64,000 nucleotides of DNA from JALZKA01 sp963754045 (GTDB lineage: Bacteria; Actinomycetota; Thermoleophilia; Solirubrobacterales; 70-9), in NCBI GenBank assembly GCA_963754045.1, contig CAVWEN010000002.1:1410223-1474222 (forward strand), read 5' to 3'. This document shows, in pieces, positions 24,329 to 31,807 of this stretch; positions within the stretch are counted from its first letter, which is position 1, and each line of letters begins with the position of its first letter. The notes under the pieces were generated by a model. That model made no database searches. It was given only the letters and a program-made list of their open reading frames with translations, and was not told the origin of the DNA. The position numbers and the translations under genes were made by a program.

Positions 24329-26478
24329 TTCGGTGCGTGCGAGCGGGGGCCGCCGCCCTCGCGCTCTGCATTCTGATCCCGGCGGGGCCCTCCGCCGCGG
24401 CTGCTCCGGCTAGCTGCCCTGGACCGGAGGACCCGCTGCTCGGGCCGGTCGAAACGGTTACCGGCTCATTCTCGTCAAGCCTGGAGAACAGCTACGTACA
24501 GATCCCGTTCGACGTCCCCGCGGGAACCACGGGGGTGCGTGTGCGCTACTGCTTCGACGGTCCCGACGTGCCGCTGCCCAGCGGCGTGAATTCGAACACC
24601 CTCGACCTCGGGATCTACGAACCGCTGCATCCGGGCAATACCGTGCTCGGCCCAGCCGAGCTGCGCGGATGGAGTGGCGGCGCGGTGCGCGACGCGACCG
24701 TCGCGGTGAACGGGTTCAGCTCCGAGGACGAATACGCGGCGGACCGTAAGGGATACGTCTCGGGACGCACGACGCGGGCCTACGAACCGGGTCCCATCCC
24801 GGTCGGCGAGTGGGTCGCCGAGCTCGGTCTCGCCGCGATCGCCACCCAGCTTGAGGGCAATTCCGACGGTGCGGTCGCGTGGCGAGTGGACGTTCAGACG
24901 ACCACGGACACGAGCTTTTCGGATGAGCCGTATTCATCGGTGGCCTACGACCCCGCGGCCACGCTGGACACACCAGGCTGGTATGCGGGCGACTTTCACG
25001 TCCACGGTGAGCACGAACCCGGCAACGCCCTGATGCGCGACACGTTCGACTACGCGTTCGCGTCGCTCGCCGACGGTGGGGCAGGCCTCGACTTCGTGAC
25101 CCTGGTGGATCACAACAACACGGTGGCCTACGGCGAGATTGGACGCCTTCAGGGCGGCTATCCCGACAAGCTCGTCGCCCGCGGGACCGAGGTCACGACG
25201 TACCGGGGGCACCTGCAGAGTCAGTCGGCTGACGCCCAGGTGGACTATCGCACAGCTCCGATCTGGCGGCGCGAGGGAGACGGCACGCTCACCCCGGTGC
25301 GCGCGGCGAGGCCCGTAAGCGCGATCTTCGACGAGATCCACTCGGCCGGCGGCTACACACAGATCAACCATCCGACGATTTTCCCGTCGCAGGTTCCGCT
25401 GCTCGCAGCCTTCTGCCGGGGATGCCCCTGGGACTACGACGCCGACTCGTCCGACTACGGCAAGGTGGACGCGATCGAGGTGCACACCGGCCCCCCGGGC
25501 CTCGATGACCCGCCGCAGTCGGGCCCGAACCCGTTCACACCGCTCGCGGTTCAGTTCTGGGACGACGCGATCGACAATGGGGGCCCGAACACAAATCGAA
25601 TCGCGGCGGTGGGGTCCAGCGATTCCCATAAGGCCGGCGACCAGGGCGAGGGGGTCGACGCGCTGCTCTCCTCGCCGATCGGGGAGGGGACCACGGTCGT
25701 GCGCGCCGAGGCGCTGAGTGACCAGGGCGTGCAGGACGCGATTGAGGCGGGCCATACGTACGTGAAGCCGTTCGGGCAGACCGGGCCGGACGTGCGGCTT
25801 GTCGGCACCGATCCGGCCGACGATCAACCCGCGATTATCGGCGACTCGCTGCAGTCGGAGACCGGACTCTCGGCCACGCTCGCCGTCCAACTCTCGAATC
25901 TGAATTCCGCTCGGGCCGTGCGCCCCGGTTCCTACATCATCGTCGTCTACCGCGGCACGATTCCGGTGCTCGCACTGCCGATCCCGCCCGGCGACGAGTT
26001 CGCGTTCGAGTTGCCGAGCCTCGGCTACGAGCGCTACCGCCTCCAGGTTCAGCGCGATAGCGCGATCGAGGTGATCTCCAGCCCCGTGTATCTCGACCCT
26101 CCCGGCGCGGATCCACCCCCGCCACCTCCGCCACCTCCGATTGCGCCCTCCAGGTGCTCGGAAGCGATCCCCCTGCGCCTGACCGATGGCCCGGACCGGT
26201 TTACCGGCACGCCGGGATCGGACCGCGTGCAGGGCGGGCGGGGCCGCGATCGCATGCGCGGGGTGACCGGCGCGGATTGCCTGCGCGGTGGACGGGGTGG
26301 CGACCGTCTTTCAGGAGGGCCGGGCTCTGACCGGCTGGTCGGGGGAAGGGGTCGCGATCGGATCGTTTCCCGCGACGGTGAGCGCGACCGGGTGCGCTGC
26401 GGCCGCGGGAAGGACCGGGCAGTCGTCGATCGCGGCCTCGACCGGGTGCGCGGCTGTGAGCGTGTGCGCCGCCGCTAG
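24325..26478 (+). CDS. Secreted PHP-domain (CehA/McbA-like) metallohydrolase with Arg-rich GGxGxDR C-terminal repeats
   Basis: The 717-aa protein has a signal peptide (1-28, ending SAAAAPA), an N-terminal beta domain, then a PHP domain. Its metal ligands appear as GDFHVHGEH near 223-231, VTLVDHNN near 258-265, INHPTIF near 350-356 and VGSSDSHK near 430-437. A Pro-rich linker (about 593-610) leads to degenerate calcium-binding-like repeats (GGRGRDRMRG, GGRGGDRLSG, GGPGSDRLVG) ending VRGCERVRRR. It probably hydrolyses a phosphoester outside the cell. The GTG overlaps the oxidoreductase stop by 4 nt; it overlaps the convergent M42 gene by CTAG. Confidence 0.83.
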   Translation: MIRCVRAGAAALALCILIPAGPSAAAAPASCPGPEDPLLGPVETVTGSFSSSLENSYVQIPFDVPAGTTGVRVRYCFDGPDVPLPSGVNSNTLDLGIYEPLHPGNTVLGPAELRGWSGGAVRDATVAVNGFSSEDEYAADRKGYVSGRTTRAYEPGPIPVGEWVAELGLAAIATQLEGNSDGAVAWRVDVQTTTDTSFSDEPYSSVAYDPAATLDTPGWYAGDFHVHGEHEPGNALMRDTFDYAFASLADGGAGLDFVTLVDHNNTVAYGEIGRLQGGYPDKLVARGTEVTTYRGHLQSQSADAQVDYRTAPIWRREGDGTLTPVRAARPVSAIFDEIHSAGGYTQINHPTIFPSQVPLLAAFCRGCPWDYDADSSDYGKVDAIEVHTGPPGLDDPPQSGPNPFTPLAVQFWDDAIDNGGPNTNRIAAVGSSDSHKAGDQGEGVDALLSSPIGEGTTVVRAEALSDQGVQDAIEAGHTYVKPFGQTGPDVRLVGTDPADDQPAIIGDSLQSETGLSATLAVQLSNLNSARAVRPGSYIIVVYRGTIPVLALPIPPGDEFAFELPSLGYERYRLQVQRDSAIEVISSPVYLDPPGADPPPPPPPPPIAPSRCSEAIPLRLTDGPDRFTGTPGSDRVQGGRGRDRMRGVTGADCLRGGRGGDRLSGGPGSDRLVGGRGRDRIVSRDGERDRVRCGRGKDRAVVDRGLDRVRGCERVRRR

Positions 26479-27530
26479 CGGCTGAGGTCGACGCCGGGCT
26501 TCAGCGACTCGGCGAAAGCCACGAGCAGCTTCACCGTCGCCTCCACGTCGCGAAGGTCCACCATCTCGACCGGCGAGTGCATGTAGCGCAGGGGAATCGA
26601 GACGAGCCCTGTCGGGATGCCAGAGCGGGTGATCTGGATCGAATCGGCATCGGTGCCGGTTCGGTTGCCCGAGCCGGCAAACGTGTGCTTAACCTTGGCC
26701 CGCTTGGCCGTCGCGGCGAGCAGGTCAACGACCTTGGGGGAGAGGGTGGAGCCGCGGCCGATCACCGGGCCCGTTCCTAGGTGGTGGCTGCCCTCCTGGT
26801 TCTCATCGATCCCTGGCGCGTCGGTGGCATGGGTCACGTCGACCGCAACGGCGAGGTCGGGCTCGAGCTCGAAGGCGGCAGTGCGTGCTCCGTAGAGGCC
26901 GATTTCCTCTTGTGCGTTGACCACGCCTGCGACCCGGGCCTTGAGCTTGCCGCGCTGTTGGCAACGCCTGGCAACCTCGAGGGCAACGTACGAGCCGAGC
27001 CGGTTGTCCATCGAGCGCGAGACGAGGCGCTCGCCCTGGACGCGGACCGGTTCTCCCTCGATTACGACCGGATCGCCGATGCGAATCAGTTTGCGGGCGC
27101 CGTCGCCGTCCTTGGCGCCGATGTCGATGTGGAGCTGCTTCAGCTCGACGACCTTCTTGCGAGCGTCCGGGTCGAGGAGGTGGATCGGCTTGCGACCTGC
27201 GACACCGAGCAGCGGGCCCTTGTCGGTCACCACGCTCACGCGCTGGCCCACCAGGATCTGTGGATCCCAGCCGCCGATCGGGGCGAACCAGACGAAACCC
27301 TTGTCGTCGATGTGGGTGACGACGAGGCCGATCTCGTCGATGTGGCCGGCGATCGCGCAGACAGGGGCCGCGCCCTCAGGTCCGACCAGCGCCATGGACG
27401 AGCCGAGGCCGTCGGTTCGCAGCTCGGCGAACGACGCGGCCTCACGCCAAACAGCGCTTGCGGGACCCTCGTAGCCCGACGGTGCGGGTACGCGGAGCAG
27501 CGCATCGAGTAGCTCTGGGGTCTTCGCCAT
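26475..27530 (-). CDS. M42 family aminopeptidase
   Basis: The 351-aa cytoplasmic metallopeptidase has M42 landmarks: AGHIDEIGLVVTHID near 60-74 (His and Asp metal ligands), SRSMDNRLGSYVALEV near 172-187, NAQEEIGLYGARTAAFEL near 205-222 with catalytic Glu pair, VAVDVTHATDAPG near 229-241, and GTDADSIQITRSGIPTGLVS with YMHSPVEMVD at the end. It trims N-terminal residues from peptides. It is monocistronic, convergent with the PHP gene and divergent from a small acidic protein gene. Confidence 0.93.
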   Translation of the reverse strand: MAKTPELLDALLRVPAPSGYEGPASAVWREAASFAELRTDGLGSSMALVGPEGAAPVCAIAGHIDEIGLVVTHIDDKGFVWFAPIGGWDPQILVGQRVSVVTDKGPLLGVAGRKPIHLLDPDARKKVVELKQLHIDIGAKDGDGARKLIRIGDPVVIEGEPVRVQGERLVSRSMDNRLGSYVALEVARRCQQRGKLKARVAGVVNAQEEIGLYGARTAAFELEPDLAVAVDVTHATDAPGIDENQEGSHHLGTGPVIGRGSTLSPKVVDLLAATAKRAKVKHTFAGSGNRTGTDADSIQITRSGIPTGLVSIPLRYMHSPVEMVDLRDVEATVKLLVAFAESLKPGVDLSR

Positions 27531-27613
27531 CGCCGAGAACCTATCTCGCCGTGTTTGGCTACGCGTCCAATGCGGTACCCAATAGGTGAACCGACTATTT
27601 AGGAGTCTGAGAA

Positions 27614-27841
27614 ATGGATACCGAGGATCCGCGACACCAAGAGGCCATGCGCCCTCTGCGCGAAGCAGGGCAGGGCGAAGCGGAGGGTTTCGAGGAAGCC
27701 GAGAAGCAGCTGATCGAGAACGCCACGCACGAAGCCGACTCGAATCCCGACCCTATGCACATGGCGGGCAAGCCAGAGGACGCGCGCGCCGCCGACGCCG
27801 AGTACGGCGAGGCCGACCAGGAGGGCGACCCGGACGCCTAG
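27614..27841 (+). CDS. Small acidic disordered protein
   Basis: This is a 75-aa, highly charged protein, rich in Glu, Asp and Ala, with no hydrophobic core, membrane segment or Cys. The segment EAEGFEEAEKQLIENA may form a short helix. It ends in GDPDA. The ATG has a good AGGAG site 9-10 nt upstream, supporting expression. It shares low-complexity acidity and the GDPDA motif with the 78-aa product at 29827, suggesting paralogy. Function unknown; it is probably intrinsically disordered. Confidence 0.7.
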   Translation: MDTEDPRHQEAMRPLREAGQGEAEGFEEAEKQLIENATHEADSNPDPMHMAGKPEDARAADAEYGEADQEGDPDA

Positions 27842-27870
27842 GGCGAGTGGCGTGAGGTGTGGGTTGGCGG

Positions 27871-29268
27871 CTAGCCGCGGTTGGCGTGGACGAAGCTGCG
27901 CCGGACGAAGCCGTTGCGGATCCGCTGGGGGTGCGCGGGCTGTCCGCCGGCGGGATCGCCGTCGGACGGATCACCGACCTCGACGTGGCGAATCTCCTTG
28001 CCGTTGCGGTAGCGGAAGACCGAGATGTCGTCGGTGCCGCTCCACGAGACGTAACAGAGCCTCCCGTTCGCGCTCGTGGTTGACCAATAGGGCTTGATGC
28101 CCTTCTCCTGGAGCTTCGGATTGAGACTTGGCTTGCGCAGGCGATTGCGCCGGAAGATCGTCGCGTAATCGGACTCGGTGCCAGCGACGCAGAGCCTCTT
28201 GCCGTCGCCCGACAAAGCGATGCCGTGGTGGGCCGAATCGAGCAGGTACTCCTCCTCGGAGCGACTCGAGAGGTTCGGCAGATCGGTGATGCGCAGGACC
28301 TTCTTGCGCTTGAGGTCGTAGGTGACGACGCCGTGGTAGAAGGAGACCTGGAGGAAGACGTAGCGCTCGTTGCGTGAGATCGCCATCGGCCGCACTGCGG
28401 CGCTCATTCCGGGGTATCCGGCCTCTTCGAGCTTCTGGCCCATATCCACACGGCTCAGGATCTTCTGGTCGCGGGTGCGTACGACCTGGAAGTACCGATC
28501 GCCCTTCGTCGTATCCGCGTCAGGCGCGTCGGCTGGGGTATAGACGAGCCCGATGCTGGCGTGATAGATCCGCTTGCCGTTGGCTGAATAGGTGTTCTCG
28601 TGCGGGGAGTCGCCGGACTCAAAGTCGCCCTGCTCTTTACCGGTCTTCGTGTTCAGCAGGTGGACGCGGTTTCCGGTCGAGGCCGAGACCGCGACCTGCT
28701 TGCCGTCCGGCGAGACGGCCATGTGGTCGGAGCGCTGGCCATCGACCTCGAAGCGCCACTTGATCTCGCCTGTCCTCGGGCCGGCGATGTGGAGCGCGAT
28801 CACGTCCTTGAAGCTCGGTCGCGAGACGACGAGAAGCTTGCCGTCTGGGGTCGAGTACATGTCGTCCACGTACTGGTTGTGCGACTCACCGATCGCGACG
28901 TTGATCGCGAGGAAGTAGGGCAGGCGGGAAGGGTCGTAGTTCGGGTTCAGCGGGTTGTTGATCTCATCGAGCCGCTCCTCGAGGTCAGGGATGATGTTCA
29001 GCAGCGCGATTCGCCGGTAGCGGTTGCGGCGCACCGAGAGGACGTCGGCGGTGCCCTCCCAGTTGTTGCCGACGAAGATCACGGGCACCTTCTTCTTCCC
29101 GGCCTTCCCTGCGGGCGCGCTCGATGCAGTCGCCGTGGCGGGCTCAGGCGCGCCGGACCCACCCCGCGCCGCGAGAAGTGCGAGCGCAGCGAGCGCGACG
29201 AACGCCGCGAGCACAACGAAGCGCGAGCGCCGCGAGCGCGGGGCAGCGGATCCAGTTGTCACGCCCAT
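27871..29268 (-). CDS. Secreted or anchored YncE/lactonase-like beta-propeller protein
   Basis: The 465-aa protein has a basic start and hydrophobic segment (about 16-35, RFVVLAAFVALAALALLAA), probably an uncleaved anchor, then an Ala-rich linker. A propeller with repeated blade motifs follows: STPDGKLLVVSRPS, VSPDGKQVAVSASTGNRVHL, YSANGKRIYHASIG, LSGDGKRLCVAGTES and TSANGRLCYVSWSGTDDISV. This pattern is that of YncE or lactonase-type seven-bladed propellers; no catalytic residues can be named. It is convergent with the small acidic gene and transcribed alone. Confidence 0.75.
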   Translation of the reverse strand: MGVTTGSAAPRSRRSRFVVLAAFVALAALALLAARGGSGAPEPATATASSAPAGKAGKKKVPVIFVGNNWEGTADVLSVRRNRYRRIALLNIIPDLEERLDEINNPLNPNYDPSRLPYFLAINVAIGESHNQYVDDMYSTPDGKLLVVSRPSFKDVIALHIAGPRTGEIKWRFEVDGQRSDHMAVSPDGKQVAVSASTGNRVHLLNTKTGKEQGDFESGDSPHENTYSANGKRIYHASIGLVYTPADAPDADTTKGDRYFQVVRTRDQKILSRVDMGQKLEEAGYPGMSAAVRPMAISRNERYVFLQVSFYHGVVTYDLKRKKVLRITDLPNLSSRSEEEYLLDSAHHGIALSGDGKRLCVAGTESDYATIFRRNRLRKPSLNPKLQEKGIKPYWSTTSANGRLCYVSWSGTDDISVFRYRNGKEIRHVEVGDPSDGDPAGGQPAHPQRIRNGFVRRSFVHANRG

Positions 29269-29439
29269 CTACATAAACCGTAGCGCCACCGTCACACCCA
29301 ACGCGCCACTAGCGCGCCGCAAAGCGCCACCGTGGCCACATGCCCCAGGAGCCTGTTGCCCTGGGCCGATCAGGATCCTCACGTCACCGGGGCACTTGGC
29401 TCGGGTCGGCGCCACCGAGGCATCCGGGTACATCGAAGC

Positions 29440-29774
29440 CGTGCGCTCCCAGCCGGGCGCTGGCCGGCAGGCGTACCACGACACGCGGACTCGTGGCGCT
29501 GATTCACGCGAATCGCGGCCGGCCGTAAACGTGCCGTTCATCCTCGAGGGTAAAACCGTCCCTCCGGATCTGCGCTGGCCTGAGCAGCGCCTTGTGGTCG
29601 AGGCCGATTCGCGGCGCCGGCACCGATCCGATCTCCCGGGCGGACGACATCGAACGCCAGCGCCTACTGGAACGCCACGGGGAGCGGGTCGAGCGTGTGA
29701 CCTGGCGTCAGGCCGTCGCCGATGGCAGGGCCACCCTGGATCGGCTCCGCGTCGGGGGTGCGCCACTGCGGTAG
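29440..29774 (+). pseudogene. Decayed DUF559 (endonuclease-like, AbiEi-associated) gene remnant
   Basis: Three reading frames carry consecutive pieces of the C-terminal DUF559 domain: RGLVALIHANRGRP (ending near 29525), then VNVPFILEGK...WPEQRLVVEADSRR (about 29525-29618), then SRADDIERQRLLERHGERV...VTWRQAV up to a TAG at 29772. At least two frameshifts separate them and no intact N-terminus is visible. DUF559 proteins are small restriction-endonuclease-like proteins, often fused to an AbiEi-type antitoxin domain. This sits in the only long gene-poor stretch of the window. Confidence 0.65.
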
Positions 29775-29826
29775 CGGGCGCGCACATCGGGTAACCGCCA
29801 GTCGGAACCAATCGAGGAGGACCCAG

Positions 29827-30063
29827 ATGCCAGACGAACAAGGCAACACCCAGATCGAAGAGGAAGAGATTCCCGAGACGCCGCTGCACGCGCACGGGTC
29901 CGGGCTTGAAGCGGCGAACGAACGCGACCGCGAGGAACAGGTCGAGGGCGAGACGAACGAAGACGGGGACCCGGACGCCTCGGAGGTCGAGAACACCGGC
30001 GGCGCCAGGTCTGGTGGACCGGGCGGCGAGGCCGAAGGCGAGGACGACCCCGCGAACGGCTAA
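29827..30063 (+). CDS. Small acidic disordered protein
   Basis: This 78-aa, Glu/Asp/Gly-rich protein has no hydrophobic segment. It begins MPDEQGNTQIEEEEIPET and contains EDGDPDASEVENTGG. A strong GAGGAGG ribosome site lies before the ATG at 29827. It resembles the 75-aa protein at 27614 in composition and in the GDPDA motif, including similar DNA there. Function unknown. It precedes the stray efp fragment. Confidence 0.65.
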   Translation: MPDEQGNTQIEEEEIPETPLHAHGSGLEAANERDREEQVEGETNEDGDPDASEVENTGGARSGGPGGEAEGEDDPANG

Positions 30064-30098
30064 GGCCCACCCACATCGGTGGGCAGCGGGCGCTGATT

Positions 30099-30152
30099 GC
30101 GCCGCTACCCTCAGCCGCCGTGATCTCGACCAATCAGTTCAAGAACGGCTGA
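30099..30152 (+). pseudogene. Duplicate of the efp leader and first ten codons, ending in a stop
   Basis: Positions 30099-30149 match 30630-30680 at 45 of 51 bases, covering 21 nt of leader and ten codons. The copy reads GTG-start MISTNQFKNG then TGA, identical in protein to the first ten residues of the real EF-P. Apart from GTG versus TTG at the start, the three codon differences are synonymous. After the TGA, similarity fades quickly. It is either the remnant of a second efp copy or the upstream end of a duplication/insertion around the gene at 30213. Confidence 0.8.
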
Positions 30153-30212
30153 ACCTGCATTTAGGCGCCCTGGGGGCCGCCGACCATTTCACCGCCGGTT
30201 CATACTTGGGGA

Positions 30213-30599
30213 ATGTCGGCCGAGGACGTGGAGCTGGTGACGCGCTGGTTCAAGGGATTGGGGCAGGGAGAACTCACTCCCGAAATCTGCGATCCGGAGA
30301 TCGTCATTCGCAACTGGGATGAGTCGCCGGTGCCTGGGCCGTATCACGGCCGCGAGGGCCTCGGCCGGTGGTGGGCTGACATCGCGGACGCGATCGAGGA
30401 GCTGCACTTCGAGCTGAATGAGGCAACCGATCTCGGCGACGGCCGGGTACTAACCACCCAGAAGATCGTTGGGCGATTTCGTCTTACCGGGATCCCACTG
30501 GACTTCCCGTGGGGCTCCATCGTCACCGTGCGCGACGGGAAGATCCTGTCCGCAACCGGATATGCGACTCCCGGTCAGGCAACGAGGGCGGCTGCCTAG
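30213..30599 (+). CDS. NTF2/SnoaL-like protein
   Basis: The 128-aa protein has the cone-shaped alpha+beta fold pattern of the NTF2-like superfamily: an N-terminal helix pair (EDVELVTRWFKGLGQG), then DPEIVIRNWDE, YHGREGLGRWWADIADAIEE, and strands with RVLTTQKIVGRF and WGSIVTVRDGKILSATGY. Such proteins bind or isomerise small hydrophobic molecules; the substrate is unknown. It lies between the efp leader copy and the true efp gene, so it may have arrived by insertion. A related gene is at 47871. Confidence 0.75.
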   Translation: MSAEDVELVTRWFKGLGQGELTPEICDPEIVIRNWDESPVPGPYHGREGLGRWWADIADAIEELHFELNEATDLGDGRVLTTQKIVGRFRLTGIPLDFPWGSIVTVRDGKILSATGYATPGQATRAAA

Positions 30600-30629
30600 T
30601 CGGAAAGCGCCTAGCCGAAGGGCCGACGC

Positions 30630-30680
30630 GCGCCGCTACCCTCGGGCGCCTTGATTTCCACCAATCAATTCAAGAACGGC
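30630..30680 (+). repeat. Direct repeat covering the efp leader and first codons
   Basis: This is the downstream partner of the 51-nt imperfect direct repeat at 30099-30149; the spacing between copies is 531 nt. The shared leader part is GCGCCGCTACCCTC, and the coding part is the first ten efp codons. Confidence 0.85.
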
Positions 30681-31211
30681 ACCCACATCGAGGTCGACGG
30701 TCAGATCTTTCGCATCGTCGAGTTCCAGCACGTCAAGCCGGGCAAGGGCGGCGCCTTCGTGCGCACGAAGCTGCGGAAGATCGCCGACGGCACGGTCCAG
30801 GACAAGACCTTCCGCGCCGGCGAGAAGTTTCGACCCGTTCGAACCGAGACGCGACGCATGCAGTACCTCTACGAGTCGGGTGACGCGGTGGTGTTCATGG
30901 ACGTGGATACCTACGAACAGTCAGAGATTCCGAGTGCCACGGCCGGCAAGGACATGCGGTGGGTCCAGCCCAACGACACGGTCGAGATCCTCTACGTGGA
31001 CGACCGGCCCACCGGCGTCCAGGTCGCGAGCGCCGTTGACCTCAAGATTGCAAAGACCGATCCCGGTCTGAAGGGCGACACGGCCTCCGGCGGCGGCACC
31101 AAGCCGGCAACGCTCGAGACCGGCGTCGAGATCCAGGTTCCCCTCTTCATCGACGAGGGCGAGACCGTTCGCGTCGACACGCGCAGCGGCGAGTACCTCT
31201 CCCGCGCGTAG
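30651..31211 (+). CDS. efp: Translation elongation factor P
   Basis: EF-P relieves ribosome stalling at polyproline. The 186-aa protein has normal length and three beta-barrel domains: KOW-like domain I with HVKPGKGGAFVRTKLR (the loop Lys sits at the CCA-facing tip), domain II with RRMQYLYESGDAVVFMD, and C-terminal VQVPLFIDEGETVRVDTRSGEYLSR-type sequence (here EIQVPLFIDEGETVRVDT). The start is TTG, as the first residues ISTNQFKNG match the family start. nusB follows 28 nt later, as in M. tuberculosis. Its many proline-rich clients here include the pilus alignment proteins. Confidence 0.96.
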   Translation: MISTNQFKNGTHIEVDGQIFRIVEFQHVKPGKGGAFVRTKLRKIADGTVQDKTFRAGEKFRPVRTETRRMQYLYESGDAVVFMDVDTYEQSEIPSATAGKDMRWVQPNDTVEILYVDDRPTGVQVASAVDLKIAKTDPGLKGDTASGGGTKPATLETGVEIQVPLFIDEGETVRVDTRSGEYLSRA

Positions 31212-31239
31212 CGCGCTGCTCACGGCGTAGGCTCACGGT

Positions 31240-31617
31240 ATGCGCCGCTCAGACCAACGCCGCGACGCCGTCTTCGCGCTCTATCAGCACCAGGTGACCG
31301 GGCAGCCACTGCCCGAGCTGCTGGCCGAGAGCAAACCCTTTACTCGTGAGTTGATCGAGGGCGTCGAGGCCGGGCGAGAGGAACTAGACGCCGAGATCGA
31401 GCGCCTCTCGAAGGGCTGGGCGCTCGGCCGCATCGCGGCCCTCGAGCTGAACATCATGCGTGTGGCCATCCACGAGATGCGCGTCCGTCCCGACGTGCCA
31501 ACCGAGGTGGCGATCGACGAGGCCGTTGGGCTGGCGCAAGAGTTCTGCGGCGCCGACGCGCCGAAGTTCGTCAACGGAATCCTGGGAGCTGCCGCGCAAC
31601 AGGAGACCAAGGCGTGA
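31240..31617 (+). CDS. nusB: Transcription antitermination factor NusB
   Basis: NusB joins NusE (S10) to bind boxA in rRNA leaders. The 125-aa all-helical protein has SDQRRDAVFALYQHQVTGQP at the start, FTRELIEGVEAGREELDAEI, ALGRIAALELNIMRVAIHEM and the conserved end VAIDEAVGLAQEFCGADAPK followed by FVNGILG. It follows efp, the usual actinobacterial order, and overlaps the next small gene by 4 nt. Confidence 0.95.
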   Translation: MRRSDQRRDAVFALYQHQVTGQPLPELLAESKPFTRELIEGVEAGREELDAEIERLSKGWALGRIAALELNIMRVAIHEMRVRPDVPTEVAIDEAVGLAQEFCGADAPKFVNGILGAAAQQETKA

Positions 31618-31793
31618 GCGATCAGATCGCAGCCCTGGCCAAGCGCCTGCGCGCGCTGGCCGACGAGCTGCGCTCCCCGGATACCGACGACGAGCGCGCC
31701 GAGGCCCTCGCGCGCGAGGCCGCCGACCTGGTTGCCGAGGCTGGCAACGAACTGGAGCGCACGCTTCGCGACGCGGGGAGCGAAGAGGCCTGA
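31614..31793 (+). CDS. Small coiled-coil protein downstream of nusB
   Basis: A 59-aa product starts at GTG in a 4-nt overlap with the nusB stop (GTGA). It reads MSDQIAALAKRLRALADELR, an acidic turn DTDDERAE, and then ALAREAADLVAEAGNELERT, so two amphipathic helices likely form a hairpin. No family is recognised. The overlap, codon use and charge pattern support it as a real gene; it is probably co-translated with NusB. Confidence 0.65.
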   Translation: MSDQIAALAKRLRALADELRSPDTDDERAEALAREAADLVAEAGNELERTLRDAGSEEA

Positions 31794-31807
31794 AGGGGGG
31801 AGGACCG

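Noticed and set aside
24325..26478. RTX toxin call for the GGxGxDR repeats
   Set aside because: The repeats are degenerate and Arg-rich, and the main domain is PHP hydrolase; no toxin-type membrane domain is seen.
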